Shown in pieces: positions 15,001 through 29,627 of a stretch of 64,000 bases of DNA. Location: NCBI GenBank assembly GCA_043228905.1, contig JBHGNT010000017.1:1-64000 (forward strand), written 5' to 3'. The position numbers and the translations under genes are program-made. Source of the DNA: Azolla caroliniana (taxonomy: Eukaryota; Polypodiophyta). Each line of letters begins with the position of its first letter. The stretch's first letter is position 1. The notes under the pieces were generated by a model that worked only from the letters and a program-made list of their open reading frames with translations, ran no database searches and was not told where the DNA came from.

Positions 15001-15318
15001 AGCTAGCGTTGTTAGCTTCGATTCGCATGTTTGAAAACAACAATCCGATATCACACGACCCAGGTATGAACATTTTAATTTACCTACTAGCTCTTCCCAA
15101 CTCACTCCTCAAATTTGGTAATTTCGTCATGTCTCTCGACCTGAGTTTCAAAATCTTCATATTTTAATTCCATATCATAGCTAACGTTGTTAGCTTCGAT
15201 TCGTATGTTTGAACACAAAAATCCGATATCACACTCGCCAGGTATGAACATTTTAATTTACCTACTAGCTCTTCCCAACTCACTTCTCAAATTTGGTAAT
15301 TTCGTCATTTCTCTCGAC
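12060..15318. repeat. Duplicated 1.48-kb block pair (1778-bp offset)
   Basis: Positions 12060-13540 recur at 13838-15318. Shared rare variants include AAACAAGCATCC (about 12190/13970), TTTCGTGATTTC (about 12633/14411), GAGTTTAAAATCTTG with one A missing (about 12653/14431) and TTTTTTAAATCC. The offset is 10 x 178 minus 2, explained by two 1-bp deletions inside the interval: the missing A just named and the AAAATCGG variant near 13797. Between the copies lie monomers of the CATATGATAG type that do not match. Confidence 0.8.
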
Positions 15319-15480
15319 CTGATTTTCAAAATCTTTATTTTTTAATTCCATATCATAGCTAGTGTTGTTAGCTTCGATTCGCATGTTTGAACACAAAATT
15401 CTGATATCACACGACCCAGGTATGACCATTTTAATTTACCTACTAGCTCTTCCTAACTCACTCCTCAAATTTGGTAATTT

Positions 15481-17262
15481 CGTCATGTCTCTCAACCTGA
15501 GTTTCAAAATCTTCATTTTTTAATTCCATATCATAGCTAGTGTTGTTAGCTTCGATTTGCATGTTTGAACACAAAAATCCAATCTCACACTCGTTACGTA
15601 TGAACATTTTAATTTACCTACTAGCTCTTCCCAACTCACTCCTCAAATTTGGTAATTTCGTCATGTCTCTCGACCTGAGTTTCAAAATCTTGATTTTTTA
15701 ATTCCATATCATAGCTAGCGTTGTTAGCTTCGATTCGCATGTTTGAAAACAACAATCCGATATCACACGACCCAGGTATGAACATTTTAATTTACCTACT
15801 AGCTCTTCCCAACTCACTCCTCAAATTTGGTAATTTCGTCATGTCTCTCGACCTGAGTTTCAAAATCTTCATGTTTTAATTCCATATCATAGCTAACGTT
15901 GTTAGCTTCGATTCGTATGTTTGAACACAAAAATCCGATATCACACTCGCCAGGTATGAACATTTTAATTTACCTACTAGCTCTTCCCAACTCACTCCTC
16001 AAATTTGGTAATTTCGTCATGTCTCTCGACCTGATTCTCAAAATCTTTATTTTTTAATTCCATATCATAGCTAGTGTTGTTAGCTTCGATTCGCATGTTT
16101 GAAAACAAGAATCCGATATCACACTGACTAGGTATAAACATTTTAATTTACTCAAGGGCTCTTGTCAACTCCCTCGTCACGATTTCTAATTTCGTCATGT
16201 CTCTCGACCTGAGTTTAAAAATCTTGATTTTTTAATTCCATATCATAGCTAGCGTTGTTAGCTTCGATTCGCATGTTTGAACACAAAATTCCGATATCAC
16301 ACGACCTAGGTATGAACATTTTAATTTACCTACTAGCTCTTCCCAACTCACTCCTCAAATTTGGTAATTTCGTCATGTCTCTCGACCTGAGTTTTAAAAT
16401 CTTGATTTTTTAATTCCATATCATAGCTAGCGTTGTTAGCTTCGATTCGCATGTTTGAAAACAACAATCCGATATCACACGACCCAGGTATGAACATTTT
16501 AATTTACCTACTAGCTCTTCTAAACTCACTCCTCAAATTTGGTAATTTCGTCATCTCTCTCTACCTGAGTTTCTTAATCTTGATTTTTTAATTCCATATC
16601 ATAGCTAGTGTTGTTAGCTTCGATTCTCATGTTTGAACACAAAATTCCGATATCACACGACCCAGGTATGAACATTTTAATTTACCTACTAGCTCTTCCC
16701 AACTCACTCCTCAAATTTGGTAATTTCGTCATGTCTCTCGACCTGAGTTTTAAAATCTTGATTTTTTAATTCCATATTATAGCTAGCGTTGTTAGCTTCA
16801 ATTCACATGTTTGAAAACAAAAATCCGATATCACACGACCCAGGTATGAACATTTTAATTTACCTACTAGATCTTCCCAACTCACTCCTCAAATTTGGTA
16901 ATTTCGTCATGTCTCTCGACCTGAGTTTCAAAATCGTGATTTTTTAATTCCATATTATAGCTAGCGTTGTTAGCTTCAATTCGCATGTTTGAAAACAAGA
17001 ATCCGATATCACACGACCCAGGTATGAACATTTTAATTTTACCTACTAGCTCTTCCCAACTCACTCCTCAAATTTGGTAATTTCATCATGTCTCTCGACC
17101 TGAGTTTCAAAATCTTGATTTTTTAATTCCATATCATAGCTAGTGTTGTTAGCTTCGATTCGCATGTTTGAACACAAAATTCTGATATCACCCTCCCCAG
17201 GTATGACCATTTTAATTTACCTACTAGCTCTTCCCAACTCACTCCTCAAATTTGGTAATTTC
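15481..17262. repeat. 10-monomer HOR block, copy 1 (2137-bp offset)
   Basis: Matches 17618-19399 at an offset of 2137 bp, which is 12 x 178 plus 1. The extra base is an inserted T in TTAATTTTACC at about 17037/19174. Other shared landmarks are CCAATCTCACACTCGTTACG, AGGTATAAACA at about 16131/18268 and AGATCTTCC at about 16869/19006. The two following monomers (17263-17617) are not shared, so the duplicated block is shorter than the offset. Confidence 0.82.
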
Positions 17263-17617
17263 GTCATGTCTCTCGACCTGAGTTTCAAAATCTTGATTTT
17301 TTAATTCCATATCATAGCTAGCGCTGTTAGCTTCGATTCGCATGTTTGAAAACAAGAATCCGATATCACACGACCTAGGTATGAACATTTTAATTTACCT
17401 ACTAGGTCTTCTAAACTCACTCCTCAAATTTGGTAATTTCGTCATCTCTCTCTACCTGAGTTTCTTAATCTTGATTTTTTAATTCCATATCATAGCTAGT
17501 GTTCTTAGCTTCGATTCCCAGGTTTGAACACAAAAATCCGATATCACACGACCCAGGTATGACCATTTTAATTTACCTACTAGCTCTTCCCAACTCACTC
17601 CTCAAATTTGGTAATTT

Positions 17618-19399
17618 CGTCATGTCTCTCAACCTGAGTTTCAAAATCTTCATTTTTTAATTCCATATCATAGCTAGTGTTGTTAGCTTCGATTTGCATG
17701 TTTGAACACAAAAATCCAATCTCACACTCGTTACGTATGAACATTTTAATTTACCTACTAGCTCTTCCCAACTCACTCCTCAAATTTGGTAATTTCGTCA
17801 TGTCTCTCGACCTGAGTTTCAAAATCTTGATTTTTTAATTCCATATCATAGCTAGCGTTGTTAGCTTCGATTCGCATGTTTGAAAACAACAATCCGATAT
17901 CACACGACCCAGGTATGAACATTTTAATTTACCTACTAGCTCTTCCCAACTCACTCCTCAAATTTGGTAATTTCGTCATGTCTCTCGACCTGAGTTTCAA
18001 AATCTTCATGTTTTAATTCCATATCATAGCTAACGTTGTTAGCTTCGATTCGTATGTTTGAACACAAAAATCCGATATCACACTCGCCAGGTATGAACAT
18101 TTTAATTTACCTAGTAGCTCTTCCCAACTCACTCCTCAAATTTGGTAATTTCGTCATGTCTCTCGACCTGATTTTCAAAATCTTTATTTTTTAATTCCAT
18201 ATCATAGCTAGTGTTGTTAGCTTCGATTCGCATGTTTGAAAACAAGAATCCGATATCACACTGACTAGGTATAAACATTTTAATTTACTCAAGGGCTCTT
18301 GTCAACTCCCTCGTCACGATTTCTAATTTCGTCATGTCTCTCGACCTGAGTTTAAAAATCTTGATTTTTTAATTCCATATCATAGCTAGCGTTGTTAGCT
18401 TCGATTCGCATGTTTGAACACAAAATTCCGATATCACACGACCTAGGTATGAACATTTTAATTTACCTACTAGCTCTTCCCAACTCACTCCTCAAATTTG
18501 GTAATTTCGTCATGTCTCTCGACCTGAGTTTTAAAATCTTGATTTTTTAATTCCATATCATAGCTAGCGTTGTTAGCTTCGATTCGCATGTTTGAAAACA
18601 ACAATCCGATATCACACGACCCAGGTATGAACATTTTAATTTACCTACTAGCTCTTCTAAACTCACTCCTCAAATTTGGTAATTTCGTCATCTCTCTCTA
18701 CCTGAGTTTCATAATCTTGATTTTTTAATTCCATATCATAGCTAGCGTTGTTAGCTTCGATTCTCATGTTTGAACACAAAATTCCGATATCACACGACCC
18801 AGGTATGAACATTTTAATTTACCTACTAGCTCTTCCCAACTCACTCCTCAAATTTGGTAATTTCGTCATGTCTCTCGACCTGAGTTTTAAAATCTTGATT
18901 TTTTAATTCCATATTATAGCTAGCGTTGTTAGCTTCAATTCACATGTTTGAAAACAAAAATCCGATATCACACGACCCAGGTATGAACATTTTAATTTAC
19001 CTACTAGATCTTCCCAACTCACTCCTCAAATTTGGTAATTTCATCATGTCTCTCGACCTGAGTTTCAAAATCGTGATTTTTTAATTCCATATTATAGCTA
19101 GCGTTGTTAGCTTCAATTCGCATGTTTGAAAACAAGAATCCGATATCACACGACCCAGGTATGAACATTTTAATTTTACCTACTAGCTCTTCCCAACTCA
19201 CTCCTCAAATTTGGTAATTTCATCATGTCTCTCGACCTGAGTTTCAAAATCTTGATTTTTTAATTCCATATCATAGCTAGTTTTGTTAGCTTCGATTCGC
19301 ATGTTTGAACACAAAATTCTGATATCACCCTCCCCAGGTATGACCATTTTAATTTACCTACTAGCTCTTCCCAACTCACTCCTCAAATTTGGTAATTTC
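17618..19399. repeat. 10-monomer HOR block, copy 2 (2137-bp offset)
   Basis: Second copy of 15481-17262 in the same orientation and monomer order. It carries the same single-T insertion and the AGGTATAAACA variant. Scattered differences include GAGTTTCATAATC near 18707 where copy 1 has GAGTTTCTTAATC. Confidence 0.82.
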
Positions 19400-19529
19400 G
19401 TCATGTCTCTCGACCTGAGTTTCAAAATCTTGATTTTTTAATTCCATATCATAGCTAGCGTTGTTAGCTTCGATTCGCATGTTTGAACACAAAAATCCGA
19501 TATCACACGACCCAGGTATGAACATTTTA

Positions 19530-21664
19530 ATTTACCTACTAGATCTTCCCAACTCACTCCTCAAATTTGGTAATTTCGTCATGTCTGTCGACCTGAGTTT
19601 CAAAATCTTGATTTTTTAATTCCATATCATAGCTAGCGTTGTTAGCTTCGATTCGCATGTTTGAAAACAACAATCCGATATCACACGACCCAGGTATGAA
19701 CATTTTAATTTACCTACTAGCTCTTCCCAACTCACTCTTCATATTTGGTAAATTTGTCATCTCTCTCGACCTGAGTTTCTTAATCTTGATTTTTTAATTC
19801 CATATCATAGCTAGTGTTGTTAGCTTCGATTCGCATGTTTGAACACAAAAATCCGATATCACACGACCCAGGTATGAACATTTTAATTTTCCTACTAGTT
19901 CTTCCCAACTCACTCCTCAAATTTGGTAATTTCGTCATCTCTCTCTACGTGAGTTTCTTAATCCTAATTTTTTAATTTCATATGATAGCTAGTGTTCTTA
20001 GCTTCGATTCCCATGTTTGAACACAAAATCGGATATCACACTCGCCAGGTATGAACATTCTAATTTTCCTACTAGCTCTTCCAAACTCACTCCTCAAATT
20101 TGGTAATTTCGTCATGTCTCTCGACCTGAGTTTCAAAATCTTGATTTTTTAATTCCATATTATAGCTAGCGTTGTTAGCTTCAATTCGAATGTTTGAAAA
20201 CAAGAATCCGATATCACACGACCCAGGTATGAACATTTTAATTTACGTAGTAGCTCTTCCCAACTCACTCCTCAAATTTGGTAATTTCGTCATGTCTCTC
20301 GACCTGAGTTTCAAAATCGTGATTTTTTAATTCCATATTATAGCTAGCGTTGTTAGCTTCAATTCGCATGTTTGAAAACAAGAATCCGATATCACACGAC
20401 CCAGGTATGAACATTTTAATTTACCTACTAGCTCTTCCCAACTCACTCCTCAAATTTGGTAATTTCATCATGTCTTTCGACCTGAGTTTCAAAATCTTGA
20501 TTTTTTAATTCCATATTATAGCTAGCGTTGTTAGCTTCAATTCGCATGTTTGAAAACAAGAATCCGATATCATACTGACTAGGTATGAACATTTTAATTT
20601 ACTCAAGGGCTCTTGTCAACTCCCTCGTCACGATTTCTAATTTCGTCATGTCTCTCGACCTGAGTTCAAAAATCTTGATTTTTTAATTCCATATCATAGC
20701 TAGCGTTGTTAGCTTCGATTCGCATGTTTGAACACAAAATTCCGATATCACACGACCCAGGTATGAACATTTTAATTTACGTAGTAGCTCTTCCCAACTC
20801 ACTCCTCAAATTTGGTAATTTCGTCATGTCTCTCGACCTGAGTTTCAAAATCGTGATTTTTTAATTCCATATTATAGCTAGCGTTGTTAGCTTCAATTCG
20901 CACGTTTGAAAACAAGAATCCGATATCACACGACCCAGGTATGAACATTTTAATTTACCTACTAGCTCTTCCCAACTCACTCCTCAAATTTGGTAATTTC
21001 ATCATGTCTCTCGACCTGAGTTTCATAATCTTGATTTTTTAATTCCATATTATAGCTAGCGTTGTTAGCTTCAATTCGCATGTTTGAAAACAAGAATCCG
21101 ATATCATATTGACTAGGTATGAACATTTTAATTTACTCAAGGGCTCTTGTCAACTCCCTCGTCACGATTTCTAATTTCGGCATGTCTCTCGACCTGAGTT
21201 TAAAAATCTTGATTTTTTAATTCCATATCAAAGCTAGCGTTGTTAGCTTCGATTCGCATGTTTGAACACAAAAATCCGATATCACACGACCCAGGTATGA
21301 ACATTTTAATTTACGTAGTAGCTCTTCCCAACTCACTCCTCAAATTTGGTAATTTCGTCATGTCTCTCGACCTGAGTTTCAAAATCGTGATTTTTTAATT
21401 CCATATTATAGCTAGCGTTGTTAGCTTCAATTCGCATGTTTGAAAACAAGAATCCGATATCACACGACCCAGGTATGAACATTTTAATTTACCTACTAGC
21501 TCTTCCCAACTCACTCCTCAAATTTGGTAATTTCGTCATGTCTCTCGACCTGAGTTTCAAAATCTTGATTTTTTAATTCCATATTATAGCTAGCGTTGTT
21601 AGCTTCAATTCGCATGTTTGAAAACAAGAATCCGATATCACACGACCCAGGTATGAACATTTTA
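19530..21664. repeat. 12-mer HOR, copy 1 (2135 bp)
   Basis: Twelve monomers repeated directly at 21665-23660. The offset of 2135 is 12 x 178 minus 1, the missing base being in the AAAATCGG variant near 20027/22162. Shared private variants are CTCTACGTGAGTTTC with TTTAATTTCATATG (about 19945/22080), AACATTCTAATTTTCC, AATTCGAATGTTTG, CATGTCTTTCG and CATATTGACTAGG. The two copies differ at several single bases, for example GGTAAATTTGTC in copy 1. Confidence 0.85.
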
Positions 21665-23660
21665 ATTTACCTACTAGATCTTCCCAACTCACTCCTCAAA
21701 TTTGGTAATTTCGTCATGTCTCTCGACCTGAGTTTCAAAATCTTGATTTTTTAATTCCATATCATAGCTAGCGTTGTTAGCTTCGATTCGCATGTTTGAA
21801 AACAACAATCCGATATCACACGACCCAGGTATGAACATTTTAATTTACCTACTAGCTCTTCCCAACTCACTCTTCATATTTGGTAATTTCGTCATCTCTC
21901 TCGACCTGAGTTTCTTAATCTTGATTTTTTAATTCCATATCATAGCTAGTGTTGTTAGCTTCGATTCGCATGTTTGAACACAAAAATCCGATATCACACG
22001 ACCCAGGTATGAACATTTTAATTTTCCTACTAGTTCTTCCCAACTCACTCCTCAAATTTGGTAATTTCGTCATCTCTCTCTACGTGAGTTTCTTAATCCT
22101 AATTTTTTAATTTCATATGATAGCTAGTGTTCTTAGCTTCGATTCCCATGTTTGAACACAAAATCGGATATCACACTCGCCAGGTATGAACATTCTAATT
22201 TTCCTACTAGCTCTTCCAAACTCACTCCTCAAATTTGGTAATTTCGTCATGTCTCTCGACCTGAGTTTCAAAATCTTGATTTTTTAATTCCATATTATAG
22301 CTAGCGTTGTTAGCTTCAATTCGAATGTTTGAAAACAAGAATCCGATATCACACGACCCAGGTATGAACATTTTAATTTACGTAGTAGCTCTTCCCAACT
22401 CACTCCTCAAATTTGGTAATTTCGTCATGTCTCTCGACCTGAGTTTCAAAATCGTGATTTTTTAATTCCATATTATAGCTAGCGTTGTTAGCTTCAATTC
22501 GCATGTTTGAAAACAAGAATCCGATATCACACGACCCAGGTATGAACATTTTAATTTACCTACTAGCTCTTCCCAACTCACTCCTCAAATTTGGTAATTT
22601 CATCATGTCTTTCGACCTGAGTTTCAAAATCTTGATTTTTTAATTCCATATTATAGCTAGCGTTGTTAGCTTCAATTCGCATGTTTGAAAACAAGAATCC
22701 GATATCATACTGACTAGGTATGAACATTTTAATTTACTCAAGGGCTCTTGTCAACTCCCTCGTCACGATTTCTAATTTCGTCATGTCTCTCGACCTGAGT
22801 TTAAAAATCTTGATTTTTTAATTCCATATCATAGCTAGCGTTGTTAGCTTCGATTCGCATGTTTGAACACAAAATTCCGATATCACACGACCCAGGTATG
22901 AACATTTTAATTTACGTAGTAGCTCTTCCCAACTCACTCCTCAAATTTGGTAATTTCGTCATGTCTCTCGACCTGAGTTTCAAAATCGTGATTTTTTAAT
23001 TCCATATTATAGCTAGCGTTGTTAGCTTCAATTCGCACGTTTGAAAACAAGAATCCGATATCACACGACCCAGGTATGAACATTTTAATTTACCTACTAG
23101 CTCTTCCCAACTCACTCCTCAAATTTGGTAATTTCATCATGTCTCTCGACCTGAGTTTCATAATCTTGATTTTTTAATTCCATATTATAGCTAGCGTTGT
23201 TAGCTTCAATTCGCATGTTTGAAAACAAGAATCCGATATCATATTGACTAGGTATGAACATTTTAATTTACTCACGGGCTCTTGTCAACTCCCTCGTCAC
23301 GATTTCTAATTTCGGCATGTCTCTCGACCTGAGTTTAAAAATCTTGATTTTTTAATTCCATATCAAAGCTAGCGTTGTTAGCTTCGATTCGCATGTTTGA
23401 ACACAAAAATCCGATATCACACGACCCAGGTATGAACATTTTAATTTACGTAGTAGCTCTTCCCAACTCACTCCTCAAATTTGGTAATTTCGTCATGTCT
23501 CTCGACCTGAGTTTCAAAATCGTGATTTTTTAATTCCATATTATAGCTAGCGTTGTTAGCTTCAATTCGCATGTTTGAAAACAAGAATCCGATATCACAC
23601 GACCCAGGTATGAACATTTTAATTTACCTACTAGCTCTTCCCAACTCACTCCTCAAATTT
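21665..23660. repeat. 12-mer HOR, copy 2
   Basis: Direct copy of 19530-21664 with the same series of variant monomers. It has CTCACGGGCTC near 23271 where copy 1 has CTCAAGGGCTC. Similarity breaks down after about 23660, where copy 1 continues with class A monomers and this copy with class B. Confidence 0.83.
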
Positions 23661-26600
23661 GGTAATTTCATCATGTCTCTCGACCTGAGTTTCAAAATCG
23701 TGATTTTTTAATTCCATATTATAGCTAGCGTTGTTAGCTTCAATTCGCATGTTTGAAAACAAGAATCCGATATCATACTGACTAGGTATGAACATTTTAA
23801 TTTACTCAAGGGCTCTTGTCAACTCCCTCGTCACGATTTCTAATTTCGTCATGTCTCTCGACCTGAGTTTAAAAATCTTGATTTTTTAATTCCATATCAT
23901 AGCTAGCGTTGTTAGCTTCGATTCGCATGTTTGAACACAAAATTCCGATATCACACGACCCAGGTATGAACATTTTAATTTACGTAGTAGCTCTTCCCAA
24001 CTCACTCCTCAAATTTGGTAATTTCGTCATGTCTCTCGACCTGAGTTTCAAAATCGTGATTTTTTAATTCCATATTATAGCTAGCGTTGTTAGCTTCAAT
24101 TCGCATCTTTGAAAACAAGAATCCGATATCATACTGACTAGGTATGAACATTTTAATTTACTCAAGGGCTCTTGTCAACTCCCTCGTCACGATTTCTAAT
24201 TTCGTCATGTCTCTCGACCTGAGTTTAAAAATCTTGATTTTTTAATTCCATATCATAGCTAGCGTTGTTAGCTTCGATTCGCATGTTTGAACACAAAATT
24301 CCGATATCACACGACCCAGGTATGAACATTTTAATTTACCTACTAGCTCTTCCCAACTCACTCCTGAAATTTGGTAATTTCGTCATGTCTCTCGACCTGA
24401 GTTTCAAAATCTTGATTTTTTAATTCCATATCATAGCTAGCGTTGTTAGCTTCGATTCGCATGTTTGGAAACAAGAATCCGATATCACACGACCTAGGTA
24501 TGAACATTTTAATTTACCTACTAGCTCTTCCAAACTCACTCCTCAAATTTGGTAATTTCGTCATGTCTCTCGACCTGAGTTTCAAAATCTTGATTTTTTA
24601 ATTCCATATTATAGCTAGCATTGTTAGCTTCAATTCGCATGTTTGAAAACAAGAATCCGATATCACACGACCCAGGTATGAACATTTTAATTTACCTACT
24701 AGCTCTTCCCAACTCACTCCTCAAATTTGGTAATTTCATCATGTCTCTCGACCTGAGTTTCAAAATCTTGATTTTTTAATTCCATATTATTGCTAGCGTT
24801 GTTAGCTTCAATTCGCATCTTTGAAAACAAGAATCCGATATCATACTGACTAGGTATGAACATTTTAATTTACTCAAGGGCTCTTGTCAACTCCCTCGTC
24901 ACGATTTCTAATTTCGTCATGTCTCTCGACCTGAGTTTAAAAATCTTGATTTTTTAATTCCATATCATAGCTAGCGTTGTTAGCTTCGATTCGCATGTTT
25001 GAACACAAAATTCCGATATCACACGACCCAGGTATGAACATTTTAATTTACCTACTAGCTCTTCCCAACTCACTCCTGAAATTTGGTAATTTCCTCATGT
25101 CTCTCGACCTGAGTTTCAAAATCTTGATTTTTTAATTCCATATCATAGCTAGCGTTGTTAGCTTCGATTCGCATGTTTGGAAACAAGAATCCGATATCAC
25201 ACGACCTAGGTATGAACATTTTAATTTACCTACTAGCTCTTCCAAACTCACTCCTCAAATTTGGTAATTTCGTCATGTCTCTCGACCTGAGTTTCAAAAT
25301 CTTGATTTTTTAATTCCATATTATAGCTAGCATTGTTAGCTTCAATTCGCATGTTTGAAAACAAGAATCCGATATCATACTGACTAGGTATGAACATTTT
25401 AATTTACTCAAGGGCTCTTGTCAACTCCCTCGTCACGATTTCTAATTTCGTCATGTCTCTCGACCTGAGTTTAAAAATCTTGATTTTTTAATTCCATATC
25501 ATAGCTAGCGTTGTTAGCTTCGATTCGCATGTTTGAACACAAAATTCCGATATCACACGACCCAGGTATGAACATTTTAATTTACGTAGTAGCTCTTCCC
25601 AACTCACTCCTCAAATTTGGTAATTTCGTCATGTCTCTCGACCTGAGTTTCAAAATCGTGATTTTTTAATTCCATATTATAGCTAGCGTTGTTAGCTTCA
25701 ATTCGCACGTTTGAAAACAAGAATCCGATATCACACGACCCAGGTATGAACATTTTAATTTACCTACTAGCTCTTCCCAACTCACTCCTCAAATTTGGTA
25801 ATTTCGTCATGTCTCTCGACCTGAGTTTCAAAATCGTGATTTTTTAATTCCATATTATAGCTAGCGTTGTTAGCTTCAATTCGCATCTTTGAAAACAAGA
25901 ATCCGATATCATACTGACTAGGTATGAACATTTTAATTTACTCAAGGGCTCTTGTCAACTCCCTCGTCACGATTTCTAATTTCGTCATGTCTCTCGACCT
26001 GAGTTTAAAAATCTTGATTTTTTAATTCCATATCATAGCTAGCGTTGTTAGCTTCGATTCGCATGTTTGAACACAAAATTCCGATATCACACGACCCAGG
26101 TATGAACATTTTAATTTACCTACTAGCTCTTCCCAACTCACTCCTGAAATTTGGTAATTTCGTCATGTCTCTCGACCTGAGTTTCAAAATCTTGATTTTT
26201 TAATTCCATATCATAGCTAGCGTTGTTAGCTTCGATTCGCATGTTTGGAAACAAGAATCCGATATCACACGACCTAGGTATGAACATTTTAATTTACCTA
26301 CTAGCTCTTCCAAACTCACTCCTCAAATTTGGTAATTTCGTCATGTCTCTCGACCTGAGTTTCAAAATCTTGATTTTTTAATTCCATATTATAGCTAGCA
26401 TTGTTAGCTTCAATTCGCATGTTTGAAAACAAGAATCCGATATCACACGACCCAGGTATGAACATTTTAATTTACCTACTAGCTCTTCCCAACTCACTCC
26501 TCAAATTTGGTAATTTCATCATGTCTCTCGACCTGAGTTTCAAAATCTTGATTTTTTAATTCCATATTATTGCTAGCGTTGTTAGCTTCAATTCGCATGT

Positions 26601-27392
26601 TTGAAAACAAGAATCCGATATCATACTGACTAGGTATGAACATTTTAATTTACTCAAGGGCTCTTGTCAACTCCCTCGTCACGATTTCTAATTTCGTCAT
26701 GTCTCTCGACCTGAGTTTAAAAATCTTGATTTTTTAATTCCATATCATAGCTAGCGTTGTTAGCTTCGATTCGCATGTTTGAACACAAAATTCCGATATC
26801 ACACGACCCAGGTATGAACATTTTAATTTACCTACTAGCTCTTCCCAACTCACTCATGAAATTTGGTAATTTCCTCATGTCTCTCGACCTGAGTTTCAAA
26901 ATCTTGATTTTTTAATTCCATATCATAGCTAGCGTTGTTAGCTTCGATTCGCATGTTTGGAAACAAGAATCCGATATCACACGACCTAGGTATGAACATT
27001 TTAATTTACCTACTAGCTCTTCCAAACTCACTCCTCAAATTTGGTAATTTCGTCATGTCTCTCGACCTGAGTTTCAAAATCTTGATTTTTTAATTCCATA
27101 TTATAGCTAGCATTGTTAGCTTCAATTCGCATGTTTGAAAACAAGAATCCGATATCACACGACCCAGGTATGAACATTTTAATTTACCTACTAGCTCTTC
27201 CCAACTCACTCCTCAAATTTGGTAATTTCGTCATGTCTCTCGACCTGAGTTTCAAAATCTTGATTTTTTAATTCCATATCATAGCTAGCGTTGTTAGCTT
27301 CGATTCGCATGGTTGAACACAAAAATCCGATATCACACAACCCAGGTATGAACATTTTTATTTACCTACTAGCTCTTCCCAACTCACTCCTC

Positions 27393-27472
27393 AAACCCTA
27401 AACCCCTAAACCCTAAACCCTAAACCCTAAACCCTAAACCCTAAACCCTAAACCCTAAACCCTAAACCCTAA
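27393..27472 (+). repeat. Interstitial telomere tract 1 (CCCTAAA x 11)
   Basis: Eleven plant-type telomere units in the C-strand orientation. The second unit is one base longer (CCCCTAAA). The tract takes the place of 54 bp of the monomer between CTCCTCAAA and TTCCATATC. Satellite lies on both sides, so this is not a chromosome end. The monomer before it carries the private change CATGGTTGAAC. The next monomer has a 4-bp deletion (GACCCATGAAC), then TCTCTGGACC. Confidence 0.97.
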
Positions 27473-29547
27473 TTCCATATCATAGCTAGCGTTGTTAGCT
27501 TCGATTCGCATGTTTGAACACAAAAATCCGATATCACACGACCCATGAACATTTTAATTTACCTACTAGTTCTTCCCAACTCACTCCTCAAATTTGGTAA
27601 TTTCGTCATGTCTCTGGACCTGAGTTTCAAAATCTTGATTTTTTAATTCCATATCATAGCTAGCGTTGTTAGCTTCGATTCGCATGTTTGAAAACAAGAA
27701 TCCGATATCATACTGACTAGGTATGAACATTTTAATTTACTCAAGGGCTCTTGTCAACTCCCTCGTCACGATTTCTAATTTCGTCATGTCTCTCGACCTG
27801 AGTTTCAAAATCTTGATTTTTTAATTCCATATCATAGCTAGCGTTGTTAGCTTCGATTCGCATGTTTGAACACAAAATTCCGATATCACACGACCCAGGT
27901 ATGAACATTTTAATTTACCTACTAGCTCTTCCCAACTCACTCCTCAAATTTGGTAATTTCGTCATGTCTCTCGACCTGAGTTTCAAAATCTTGATTTTTT
28001 AATTCCATATCATAGCTAGCGTTGTTAGCTTCGATTCGCATGTTTGAAAACAAGAATCCGATATCATACTGACTAGGTATGAACATTTTAATTTACTCAA
28101 GGGCTCTTGTCAACTCCCTCGTCACGATTTCTAATTTCGTCATGTCTCTCGACCTGAGTTTAAAAATCTTGATTTTTTAATTCCATATCATAGCTAGTGT
28201 TGTTAGCTTCGATTCGCATGTTTGAACACAAAATTCTGATATCACACGACCCAGGTATGACCATTTTAATTTACCTACTAGCTCTTCCAAACTCACTCCT
28301 CAAATTTGGTAATTTCGTCATGTCTCTCAACCTGAGTTTCAAAATCTTCATTTTTTAATTCCATATCATAGCTAGTGTTGTTAGCTTCGATTTGCATGTT
28401 TGAACACAAAAATCCAATATCACACTCGTTAGGTATGAACATTTTAATTTACCTACTAGCTCTTCCCAACTCACTCCTCAAATTTGGTAATTTCGTCATG
28501 TCTCTCGACCTGAGTTTCAAAATCTTGATTTTTTAATTCCATATCATAGCTAGCGTTGTTAGCTTCGATTCGCATGTTTGAAAACAACAATCCGATATCA
28601 CACGACCCAGGTATGAACATTTTAATTTACCTACTAGCTCTTCCCAACTCACTCCTCAAATTTGGTAATTTCGTCATGTCTCTCGACCTGAGTTTCAAAA
28701 TCTTCATGTTTTAATTCCATATCATAGCTAACGTTGTTAGCTTCGATTCGTATGTTTGAACACAAAAATCCGATATCACACTCGCCAGGTATGAACATTT
28801 TAATTTACCTAGTAGCTCTTCCCAACTCACTCCTCAAATTTGGTAATTTCGTCATTTCTCTCGACCTGATTTTCAAAATCTTGATTTTTTAATTCCATAT
28901 TATAGCTAGTGTTGTTTGCTTCGATTCGCATGTTTGAACACAGAATTCTGATATCACACGACCCAGGTATGACCATTTTAATTTACCCACTAGCTCTTCC
29001 CAACTCACTCCTCAAATTTGGTAATTTCGTCATGTCTCTCGACCTGAGTTTCAAAATCTTGATTTTTTAATTCCATATCATAGCTAGCGTTGTTAGCTTC
29101 GATTCGCATGTTTGGAAACAAGAATCCGATATCACACGACCTAGGTATGAACATTTTAATTTACCTACTAGCTCTTCCAAACTCACTCCTCAAATTTGGT
29201 AATTTCGTCATGTCTCTCGACCTGAGTTTCAAAATCTTGATTTTTTAATTCCATATTATAGCTAGCATTGTTAGCTTCAATTCGCATGTTTGAAAACAAG
29301 AATCCGATATCACACGACCCAGGTATGAACATTTTAATTTACCTACTAGCTCTTCCCAACTCACTCCTCAAATTTGGTAATTTCGTCATGTCTCTCGACC
29401 TGAGTTTCAAAATCTTGATTTTTTAACTCCATATCATAGCTAGCGTTGTTAGCTTCGATTCGCATGTTTGAACACAAAAATCCGATATCACACAACCCAG
29501 GTATGAACATTTTTATTTACCTACTAGCTCTTCCCAACTCACTCCTC

Positions 29548-29627
29548 AAACCCTAAACCCCTAAACCCTAAACCCTAAACCCTAAACCCTAAACCCTAAA
29601 CCCTAAACCCTAAACCCTAAACCCTAA
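29548..29627 (+). repeat. Interstitial telomere tract 2 (CCCTAAA x 11)
   Basis: Identical to the tract at 27393, including the 8-bp second unit, both junctions and the 4-bp deletion downstream. It lies 2155 bp further on, which is exactly 12 monomers plus the 23-bp net gain minus the 4-bp loss. Its own mark is TTAACTCC just upstream in place of TTAATTCC. Confidence 0.97.

Noticed and set aside
27393-27472. A true chromosome end or assembly join at the telomere repeats
   Set aside because: The tract is only 80 bp, has satellite in phase on both sides and occurs five times with the same junctions.
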